The notes beneath the pieces are model-generated. The model worked only from the letters and a program-made list of their open reading frames with translations. It was not told the DNA's origin and searched no databases. Both the position numbers and the translations under genes were made by a program. A stretch of 64,000 nucleotides of DNA, taken from the NCBI GenBank assembly GCA_964609775.1, contig CAZSSJ010000004.1:1-64000 (forward strand), given 5' to 3'. The DNA is from CAZNUP01 sp964609775 (GTDB lineage: Bacteria > Patescibacteriota > Microgenomatia > JAMCZE01). Positions 17,256 to 23,049 of this stretch are shown in pieces (within the stretch, counting starts at the first letter, position 1; every line of letters starts with the position of its first letter).

Positions 17256-17275
17256 GACCCCAACTTTACTAGGCT

Positions 17276-17298
17276 AAAGAGCCGCAAGGCTCTTTTTT
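17276..17298 (+). terminator. Intrinsic terminator abutting a start codon
   Basis: An eight-base-pair stem (AAAGAGCC / GGCTCTTT) with a GCAA loop is followed by T residues to 17298; the next base opens the ATG at 17299. The hairpin could end transcription from upstream, or act as an attenuator or ribosome-site block for the gene that starts immediately after it. Confidence 0.7.
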
Positions 17299-17538
17299 AT
17301 GACCATAGCAACCAAGGAGTCATTTTTCCAGGGTCTGCCACCCGGCAAAACTAAAGGCTTTTGCGAACCTCCCGAAGGAAACCCCTATGAAAGCACTTCT
17401 GTCGACATTCAACTTGACTGCACACCAGCCGCCTGCCAAGCCGCCGAATGTCACATGTTTAGAGCAACTCTAGACAAACGAGGTAATATCGTCAGCAGAA
17501 CCTTCGTCTCACACCCACCCGAATGCAAAGCGCAATAG
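17299..17538 (+). CDS. Orphan Cys-containing small protein, 79 aa
   Basis: Starts MTIATKESFFQGLPPGKTKG. It has six Cys residues, including CTPAACQAAECHMF in the middle and one close to the C-terminus, so metal binding or disulphides are possible. There is no signal peptide. The start codon follows directly after a terminator-like hairpin. No Shine-Dalgarno is visible. No family recognised. Confidence 0.5.
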   Translation: MTIATKESFFQGLPPGKTKGFCEPPEGNPYESTSVDIQLDCTPAACQAAECHMFRATLDKRGNIVSRTFVSHPPECKAQ

Positions 17539-17647
17539 CAACCGCTTTACTGTTCTTTTTAGAAAGAACCGAAAGAATCACACAACCAGAAGCTTAAAAA
17601 ACGTTCCAACGATCAACACGTATCAACAGAGTACGCATTCCAAATCA

Positions 17648-18091
17648 TCAACGACGACCCCCACGCATGATATTAGCTAGCAGCTCTGCCGGCCGATTAT
17701 GCCCCGGACGAGGACTTCTTCGAAGTTTAATGTACTCACTCTGCGCATCGTTCCAACCCCTCTGAACAAGCCTCATGCGCCAAGAGCCTTTAACAAATCC
17801 CACCCTATCAAGACCAGTTAATACTATTTCGACAATATTTAGCCTTTTTGACTTTCCGTGTCCACCAATCGTTTCTCGCCCCCGTCGGGCAAGCAAATCA
17901 TCCATCTTCTCCCTCATTTGCGAGGTCACTGTCCGGTCATTACGATAGATATACTCCATTGTGTCGAAGTTATTTCCTCTTAAAGCTCTAGAAAACTTCT
18001 CAACAGCATCAACAGGATAATCCCCAGCACGCGTGATCAAGACAGGCGCAGGTTGCTGCTCTGACACGAGCCTTTCCAATAAACCACCCAT
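17648..18091 (-). CDS. Orphan protein, 147 aa
   Basis: Starts MGGLLERLVSEQQPAPVLIT and ends in a basic tail (MRGGRR). A strong Shine-Dalgarno AAGGAGGAG lies seven bases before the ATG, so this gene uses a conventional leader, unlike many neighbours. The C-terminal half is very basic (RSPRPGHNRPAELL), suggesting nucleic-acid contact. No family recognised. Confidence 0.6.
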   Translation of the reverse strand: MGGLLERLVSEQQPAPVLITRAGDYPVDAVEKFSRALRGNNFDTMEYIYRNDRTVTSQMREKMDDLLARRGRETIGGHGKSKRLNIVEIVLTGLDRVGFVKGSWRMRLVQRGWNDAQSEYIKLRRSPRPGHNRPAELLANIMRGGRR

Positions 18092-18160
18092 CGACCAACT
18101 CCTCCTTCTTTAATTAACCAATTACCCACCGCTACCATTCAAGAGAGACATCATGGTAAA

Positions 18161-18376
18161 CTAAAACCCATCGTGTCGAGCCACTTCCTCTTCTTCATCA
18201 GAATGCGGACTAGAAATAAGCTTCACCTCATCAAACTGACGAGATTGCTCAGCTTGTTTTACCTCCCCAGGATCATGACTCAAAAAAACCCGTTTTCCAG
18301 ACCCCCCCTCAATTGGTCCCAAATGTCCCATCCCCCCATGTGCGATATACTCCCTTTTTGATCCTCCCTGATTCAT
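18161..18376 (-). CDS. Possible small orphan protein, 71 aa
   Basis: The frame starts MNQGGSKREYIAHGGMGHLG, is Gly-rich at first and ends acidic (SPHSDEEEEVARHDGF). A purine-rich GGTGGAGGA stretch sits directly before the ATG. It overlaps another candidate frame (18309-18503) in a different phase, and only one may be real. Confidence 0.35.
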   Translation of the reverse strand: MNQGGSKREYIAHGGMGHLGPIEGGSGKRVFLSHDPGEVKQAEQSRQFDEVKLISSPHSDEEEEVARHDGF

Positions 18377-18503
18377 TCCTCCACCCCCCCTCTGCACCAA
18401 CTCTTCCCACAAAAAATCCCGCCAAAAAGCGGGCTATAAAATCAAAATAACCGTTCACGAAATCACAAAACCAGCAATCACACTTGCTCACCTTTAGGTT
18501 CAT
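18309..18503 (-). CDS. Candidate 64-aa peptide behind a consensus promoter and interrupted by a terminator
   Basis: On the minus strand TTGACA (18578-18573), a 17-base spacer and TTATCT (18555-18550) precede a small hairpin, then GGGAGGG and an ATG at 18503. The peptide begins MNLKVSKCDCWFCDFVNGYF. The coding frame runs through an intrinsic terminator at 18411-18433, so the short transcript would encode only the first part. A leader peptide or a small RNA are equally good readings. Confidence 0.35.
   Translation of the reverse strand: MNLKVSKCDCWFCDFVNGYFDFIARFLAGFFVGRVGAEGGWRNESGRIKKGVYRTWGDGTFGTN
18411..18433 (-). terminator. Intrinsic terminator on the minus strand
   Basis: On the minus strand the stem CCCGC / GCGGG with a T-rich loop is followed by A and then six T. 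It lies about 130 bases after the predicted transcription start near 18543, so a short transcript is expected. Confidence 0.6.
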
Positions 18504-18717
18504 ATTTTTCCCTCCCAAGGTAGAGGAGGCTATTACACTGTTAACACCAAGATAAACGATCCCCCATCCGCTTGTCAACAGATCAAAACACCATCAAATT
18601 TTACACGGCACCTAACAACCTAACCCCTGGCAAAGCCGAAACGCAAAATTCTTGCGTCTTAATGGGTGCCCATGGAGAACAAGGTTACAAAAACTAGTTG
18701 AAAATGAAGAAAATAAA

Positions 18718-19269
18718 TTAAATCTTAAAGACAGGCAACTCTGCCAAAAAAATCAAATTCTCCATCTTGTCAAACTGCTCCCCCTGCCGAAGAACACAAA
18801 CCGTTTTAACAACCGTCGCCCCCACCTTCTCCATCAGCTTCTCCATCATCCGAATCGTCACTCCGGTCGAAACCACGTCATCCATAATCACAACTTTTTT
18901 GCCCGAGAGAAGCGCTGCATCCCGCCCGCCTAAAACCAGCTGCCGGACGTGTTTCGGAAAATGCGCCAGCGGCCGAAGAATGACCGGTGACAACATATAT
19001 GGCTTGACGCTCTTCCGGCAAACCACAAACCGCTTGTGTCCCAACCTCAAAGCCACTCCGTGAATGAGCGGCACCACTTTGACTTCCGGCCCAACCAGAA
19101 AGTCAAACTCCACATCCTTAAGTTTTTCATAAAGAACATCCGCCAGCCGATCAACCAGCTCCACGTCCCCGAGCAGATTAAAGCTCGCCAGCCGCGTGTT
19201 CTTGCTCACAAACGTCAGCGGCAGCTTCCTCGTCAGTCCGCAAATCTCCAGCGTATATTCATCCATCAT
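18718..19269 (-). CDS. Purine-type phosphoribosyltransferase (Apt-like)
   Basis: 183 aa with the PRPP-binding signature VVIMDDVVSTGVT and the upstream segment FDFLVGPEVKVVPLIHGVAL typical of adenine and xanthine phosphoribosyltransferases. The family joins a free purine base to PRPP. The substrate cannot be fixed from the visible residues; adenine is the most common for this layout. The start is one of two adjacent ATG codons. A 38-aa reading frame ends ten bases upstream. Confidence 0.8.
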   Translation of the reverse strand: MMDEYTLEICGLTRKLPLTFVSKNTRLASFNLLGDVELVDRLADVLYEKLKDVEFDFLVGPEVKVVPLIHGVALRLGHKRFVVCRKSVKPYMLSPVILRPLAHFPKHVRQLVLGGRDAALLSGKKVVIMDDVVSTGVTIRMMEKLMEKVGATVVKTVCVLRQGEQFDKMENLIFLAELPVFKI

Positions 19270-19278
19270 GGTAATTCT

Positions 19279-19395
19279 CTAACCTTTCCTGCGTTTCTTA
19301 TCCTCTCTCGGATTGTCCGTTGGCAACTTCCCTGTCCGATCATGCTCAGCCAGTGCATCCAAAAGCGGCCCCTCCTCCCCAAAAAATTTCTCCAT
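19279..19395 (-). CDS. Possible 38-aa peptide upstream of the phosphoribosyltransferase
   Basis: Reads MEKFFGEEGPLLDALAEHDR and ends with a Lys/Arg-rich tail. It is charged, soluble and ends ten bases before the next start, as an operon partner would. No known family. Short length keeps confidence low. Confidence 0.35.
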   Translation of the reverse strand: MEKFFGEEGPLLDALAEHDRTGKLPTDNPREDKKRRKG

Positions 19396-19441
19396 CTATT
19401 CCTCTAATTCAGGATTGGAATCATATTTTTTATTCTGAACT

Positions 19442-19864
19442 TTAGTCGCTTTTGCTATCTTCCTCACTTTTTCTCCTCTTGGTTAACCTTCTACAACGTC
19501 TCTTAAACCACCTTGCAATCTCTTCGATCTCTGGCCTATTCCTCTCGACCCAAAGTGGAAAAGCTACCACCTCATCATTCGAAGCAATAAAAACCTGTGC
19601 ATTTCTTTCAAGAAATTCAATTGCACAAGCAACCGCGGCACGTTTATTCCCATCAATAAAGGGATGATCAAAAATTATTCCATGGAAGATAGCTGCGGCT
19701 TTTTCAAATATGTCTCTATACAGATCCTCTCCTCCAAAACTAGCTTGGCATCGAAAAACCGCAGACTCTAGGAGCTTTTCATCTCGAATTCCCAAGGTTC
19801 CTCCATATGAAGAAACCATTTCATCATGAATTCGAATCGCGTCATTAAGAGAAAGGTAGTACAC
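19442..19864 (-). CDS. doc: Doc-family (Fic-fold) toxin
   Basis: 140 aa with the Doc motif HPFIDGNKRAA in the middle (HxFx(D/E)GNKR) and the N-terminal LSLNDAIRIHDEMVSSYGG typical of death-on-curing proteins. Doc phosphorylates elongation factor Tu. It lies three bases after an AbrB/MazE-type antitoxin gene rather than the usual Phd. The C-terminal tail after residue 115 is unusually basic (RWFKRRCRRLTKRRK). Confidence 0.88.
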   Translation of the reverse strand: MYYLSLNDAIRIHDEMVSSYGGTLGIRDEKLLESAVFRCQASFGGEDLYRDIFEKAAAIFHGIIFDHPFIDGNKRAAVACAIEFLERNAQVFIASNDEVVAFPLWVERNRPEIEEIARWFKRRCRRLTKRRKSEEDSKSD

Positions 19865-19867
19865 AAA

Positions 19868-20104
19868 CTAAAGTTTGGCTAGCTTTTTCATGGCCGGACC
19901 ATATCTTTTCTTAAAAGAGACAAGCCACTTCTCAAACCCCGGATCCACTTTGGAAATACCTTGGCCCACTGGTTGATACGCGATCACCCTTCCTGCCAAT
20001 TTAGGCTCAACCTTGTCGCCCTCCTTTAAGTTAAGCCTACCGGCCAGTTCCTTAGGAATCGTTAAAGCTAAACTATTTCCAGCTCGAAAAATCGTCAATA
20101 CCAT
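19868..20104 (-). CDS. AbrB/MazE-fold antitoxin
   Basis: 78 aa from the ATG at 20104 (MVLTIFRAGNSLALTIPKEL), the swapped-hairpin AbrB DNA-binding pattern, followed by LNLKEGDKVEPKL. The longer frame from 20143 is not preferred because TTGACA with a 17-base spacer and TAACAT lies inside it. The C-terminal part should bind the Doc toxin. An ACATATGT palindrome just upstream could be the operator. Confidence 0.8.
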   Translation of the reverse strand: MVLTIFRAGNSLALTIPKELAGRLNLKEGDKVEPKLAGRVIAYQPVGQGISKVDPGFEKWLVSFKKRYGPAMKKLAKL

Positions 20105-20195
20105 GTTAGTACATATGTTATTACAGCCGAAGAACCCTGTCAACTCTTAAATTTCCCTGCTCTTACCTGCTAATACCTGTTATACTTGCCAATAC

Positions 20196-20723
20196 ATGTT
20201 AATTATTTACACCGGCACCGGCAAAGGCAAAACGACCGCCGCTTTCGGCCTGGCTCTGCGCGCCAGCGGCTACGGCCAAAAGGTCTGCATCCTCCAGTTT
20301 GTCAAAGAGGAATCCTGGCCCGAAGGCGCCCGGGTTGCCATCAGAAAGCACCTGAAAAACATTACGATAAAAGCTCTTGGCTCCGGCTTCGTCGGCATTA
20401 TGGGCGACCAGAAACCTCTTGAAGAACATCAGCAGTCCGCCGCCATTGCTCTCAAAGAAGCAGAAAAAGCCATCAGGTCAAAAAAATATAACCTCATCAT
20501 CCTCGACGAACTCTTGGGCTCCCTCCACGGCGGCCTCCTAAACGACTCCGACGTCCAAAATCTCTTACTAACCGCTAACCGCTATCCGCTAACCGCTCTC
20601 GTTCTCACTGGTCGTCACGCCCCCCAATGGCTGATTGACAAAGCCGACCTCGTCACCGAAATGAAGGAAGTGAAGCACCCCTTCCAAAAAGGCCTCCAGG
20701 CCAAAAAGGGAATTGATTTTTAA
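20196..20723 (+). CDS. cobO: Cob(I)alamin adenosyltransferase, CobO/CobA type
   Basis: 175 aa with P-loop TGTGKGKTTAAFGLALR at the N-terminus, NLIILDELLGSLHGG in the middle and LVLTGRHAPQWLIDKADLVTE near the end. It transfers the adenosyl group of ATP to reduced cobalamin, making the cofactor needed by the class II ribonucleotide reductase about 2 kb away. An in-frame tandem repeat of CTAACCG units (20568-20596) encodes TANRYPLTA. Extended -10 box TGtTATACT precedes the gene. The final 42 bases recur twice downstream. Confidence 0.9.
   Translation: MLIIYTGTGKGKTTAAFGLALRASGYGQKVCILQFVKEESWPEGARVAIRKHLKNITIKALGSGFVGIMGDQKPLEEHQQSAAIALKEAEKAIRSKKYNLIILDELLGSLHGGLLNDSDVQNLLLTANRYPLTALVLTGRHAPQWLIDKADLVTEMKEVKHPFQKGLQAKKGIDF
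20568..20596. repeat. In-frame heptamer repeat CTAACCG inside cobO
   Basis: Four seven-base units, three CTAACCG and one CTATCCG, are translated as part of the enzyme between the catalytic DELLG and the LTGRHAP segments. Similar CTAACCC units occur at 27604-27634. Confidence 0.65.
20682..20723 (+). repeat. cobO 3'-end repeat, copy 1 (native)
   Basis: The last 14 codons of cobO (FQKGLQAKKGIDF and stop) recur at 22250-22291 and 22881-22922. The DNA contains a small palindrome, GGCCTCCAGGCC, flanked by A runs. Confidence 0.8.
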
Positions 20724-20769
20724 CCCTTGCTAAGTCTCGCCTCCGGCCTTAAATTGTAAACTACAAATT

Positions 20770-20982
20770 AATAGGGTGAAAGTCGGTGACTTGCCTCGAC
20801 GCAGTACGAAAGTACGCAGGCGGGAATTCCGACGCTGTGCCGCAACTGTGAAATCCTGAGCCTGTCAAAGGAGCTTCTCCTGAGCCTGTCGAAGGATAAA
20901 GTCAGACCCCCAATGGTCCGCCGCTTGGCGGACTTCCGAGCAGAAGCCCACTCTTGTTGCAACTCCTCGGAAGAGGAGTTTT
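20770..20982 (+). promoter_or_regulatory. Cobalamin riboswitch with ribosome-site switch
   Basis: The conserved core GGGAATTCCGACGCTGTGCC then GCAACTGTGA (20822-20851) and the B12-box-like AAGTCAGACCCC (20899-20910) are visible. A hairpin GTCCGCC/GGCGGAC (20916-20933) follows. The platform shows two exclusive pairings: AACTCCTC (20961-20968) with GAGGAGTT (20973-20980), hiding the Shine-Dalgarno, or TTCCGAG (20934-20940) with CTCGGAA (20966-20972), freeing it. It should repress translation of the following gene when cobalamin is present. A tandem copy of CCTGAGCCTGTC-type sequence is inserted in the peripheral part (20853-20895). Confidence 0.82.
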
Positions 20983-22170
20983 ATGTCAGCAGAAACCGAG
21001 ACAATTTCCGCCGCAACAAGCAAACAAGACGACAATTTCAGTCGTATATATCGTCTTTACGACGACTTCGACCGCACCCTGAAGACAAAAACCGATCAGA
21101 AAAGATTAAGCCGGGCTTATCATCCTGTCCTCGAACGAGCCAGAATTCTCAAAGAATGGCAAGAACGCGGCCAAAACTCCCCTCTCCTCCCCGGTCTGGC
21201 GCAAGAACTAAGAGCCAACATTGAAACCACCTTAGCTGAACATTTCAAAGTCAAAGGTGGGACCCGCTACATGAACCTTGACGAAGACCAACTGTGGTCC
21301 CCCTTCTTTCCCGTCGAGCCATTCATTGAAGTGGTCAGGCGTGGCGCCGCTCTAAGAAAAGCGCTCGGTTCACCTGACCAAGACCGGGAAACCGCCGAAA
21401 TCACTGGGTGGAAAAAAATCACCCAAAAACTCCTGGATGGTCCAATTGGCACTCGTGTTGTCTCCCTTTCCCCTCCTTCGCAAAATGGCGGGCCCTACAC
21501 CGAGCAGTATGTTGACGAATTCATCTCTTCAGGCAATGGCAAAGAAACTCGTGTTCTAACCCGGAGAACGGCCGTCAACCTCACAATCAGTGACTACGAG
21601 GCCCTCGCCCTCTCAGTAAACCCCAACTATTTTGACGGCTACGACCCGGAAACACCCATAGACGCCTGGTTTCTTTCCCATCCGTTCACAAGCTCGGTTA
21701 AAATTCCTGTCAACCGCATCATCGGCTACCCTCCGGAAAAGTTCGAGAAAATACTTACCGCTGTTGACCAGCTAATTAACCGCCATCAGCAATCTCTTCT
21801 AAGAGAGGTCATCGATTGGAACGAGGTCGTTTCCACTCTCAACACTCTCTTCTACTTTGCCAACAAGTTTCGCGATCAATTGGAAACCCTGGAAGTAATT
21901 CCGATACCCCAGTTTGACCGCCTATCCTTGTCAACCATGACTTTCATTGCCTCCCAACCCATCCACCTAGTCACTGGGGGTTGCGGCATAAGCGGCGGGT
22001 TTGAATCCGCTCGGAGTCTCCTACTACAAAATAGTGTCGCCCAATTTGGACTTGGAGGACGATCCAGCGAATATCACCATATAGGAACGTGTGCAAAATG
22101 CCACCAAGGACCAAAAAGAGTCGGTGACTGCAGCATTTGCGAGGACTGCGTCATAACATATTTCAGCTAG
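20983..22170 (+). CDS. Orphan 395-aa protein under cobalamin riboswitch control
   Basis: Starts MSAETETISAATSKQDDNFS; GAGGAG lies four bases upstream, inside the riboswitch sequestor hairpin. The protein is soluble and mixed alpha/beta with no signal peptide or membrane segment. The C-terminal 70 residues include GGCGISGGFESARS and a Cys/His cluster (CAKCHQGPKRVGDCSICEDC), probably a zinc site. Riboswitch control and the neighbouring cobO suggest a B12-linked role such as cobalamin binding, salvage or a B12-independent backup. No family recognised. It is bracketed by cobO 3'-end repeats. Confidence 0.75.
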   Translation: MSAETETISAATSKQDDNFSRIYRLYDDFDRTLKTKTDQKRLSRAYHPVLERARILKEWQERGQNSPLLPGLAQELRANIETTLAEHFKVKGGTRYMNLDEDQLWSPFFPVEPFIEVVRRGAALRKALGSPDQDRETAEITGWKKITQKLLDGPIGTRVVSLSPPSQNGGPYTEQYVDEFISSGNGKETRVLTRRTAVNLTISDYEALALSVNPNYFDGYDPETPIDAWFLSHPFTSSVKIPVNRIIGYPPEKFEKILTAVDQLINRHQQSLLREVIDWNEVVSTLNTLFYFANKFRDQLETLEVIPIPQFDRLSLSTMTFIASQPIHLVTGGCGISGGFESARSLLLQNSVAQFGLGGRSSEYHHIGTCAKCHQGPKRVGDCSICEDCVITYFS

Positions 22171-22195
22171 AAAACGGTCTCACCCAAATCCGAAA

Positions 22196-22291
22196 CGACT
22201 CATCGACCTGGCTGACCTCGTCACCGAAGTGAAAGAAGTGAAGCGCCCTTTCCAAAAAGGCCTCGAGGCAAAAAGAGGGATTGATTTTTGA
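22196..22291 (+). pseudogene. Remnant of a second cobO, 3' end only
   Basis: About 32 codons encode RLIDLADLVTEVKEVKRPFQ and then KGLEAKRGIDF with a stop, close to the CobO C-terminus but with several synonymous and conservative changes. The divergence means it came from a different cobO allele rather than a recent copy of the one at 20196. No upstream part of the gene remains. Confidence 0.75.
22250..22291 (+). repeat. cobO 3'-end repeat, copy 2
   Basis: Encodes FQKGLEAKRGIDF and a stop; closes the remnant at 22196-22291 and separates the riboswitch cassette from the BrnT-like module. Confidence 0.75.
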
Positions 22292-22329
22292 TCATTGACG
22301 ATGTATACTACTCGTGATAAATTCTTGTC

Positions 22330-22614
22330 ATGAAACCAGTCGACTGGAGTGCTGAAAAAAATGAAAAACTGAAGGAAGAAAGAGGAATTTCATTCGAAGA
22401 AATCAATGACGCAATTGCCAATAACGATGTCCTTGATTCTTATGATCACCCAAATCAAAAAAAATACCCTGGCCAAAAAATCATGGTCGTAAAAGTTGAC
22501 GACTATGCCTATCTCGTCCCCTACGTCGAGGATGAGACAAAATATTTTCTCAAAACGGCATTCCCAAGCAGAAAAGCAACCAAGAAATATATCATCGAAA
22601 AGAAAAAACTATGA
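22330..22614 (+). CDS. BrnT-like toxin
   Basis: 94 aa, opening MKPVDWSAEKNEKLKEERG and followed by ISFEEINDAIANNDVLDSYDH, a BrnT-related pattern, and YPGQKIMVVKVDDYAYLVPY. It resembles the protein at 43962-44264. TTGACG (22295-22300), a 17-base spacer and TAAATT (22318-22323) end six bases before the ATG, predicting a leaderless mRNA. It overlaps its antitoxin by four bases. The module lies between cobO 3'-end copies 2 and 3. Confidence 0.75.
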   Translation: MKPVDWSAEKNEKLKEERGISFEEINDAIANNDVLDSYDHPNQKKYPGQKIMVVKVDDYAYLVPYVEDETKYFLKTAFPSRKATKKYIIEKKKL

Positions 22615-22871
22615 AATACTTCGAACTTGATGAGGAAGAAAAAGAAATAGAGGAGGCTTTTGAAAAAGGTCAGCTTAAACCTATCAAAAATCTTGCCGCT
22701 GAAAAAAACCGCCTTCAAAAAGCCGCTGCCTACACTCTGGCAAAAACCAAAAACATCAACATTCGCCTCTCCCAAAAAGTTCTTTTAAAGCTCAAAGCCA
22801 AGGCCGCCGAAATGGGCCTCCCCTACCAAACCCTCGCCTCCTCCATCCTGCACCAGGCAGTCATCAAGTAA
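22611..22871 (+). CDS. BrnA/CopG-like antitoxin
   Basis: 86 aa, with an acidic N-terminus (ELDEEEKEIEEAFEKG), a middle strand INIRLSQKVLLKLKAKA of the ribbon-helix-helix type and the ending GLPYQTLASSILHQAV, shared with the antitoxin at 43673-43984 (GMPYQTLLSSLIH). It overlaps the toxin by ATGA. It is predicted to neutralise that toxin and repress the operon. Confidence 0.78.
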   Translation: MKYFELDEEEKEIEEAFEKGQLKPIKNLAAEKNRLQKAAAYTLAKTKNINIRLSQKVLLKLKAKAAEMGLPYQTLASSILHQAVIK

Positions 22872-22880
22872 TAAGCCCCA

Positions 22881-22922
22881 TGCCAAAAAGGCCCCCAGGC
22901 CAAAAGTGGCATCGATTTCTAA
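22881..22922 (+). repeat. cobO 3'-end repeat, copy 3
   Basis: Encodes CQKGPQAKSGIDF and a stop in one frame. It lies ten bases after the antitoxin stop codon, so the toxin module is bracketed by copies 2 and 3. Confidence 0.75.
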
Positions 22923-23049
22923 ATTTGTAGGACAACCACCCTTCCGTTATACTCCGTTTAGCCATCTATCAACTCAAGCCTCGGCGCCTTCTTTCCCCCA
23001 ACTTCCACCTCTTCACCAAACACTTCCAAATGACCAATTATAACGCGGC

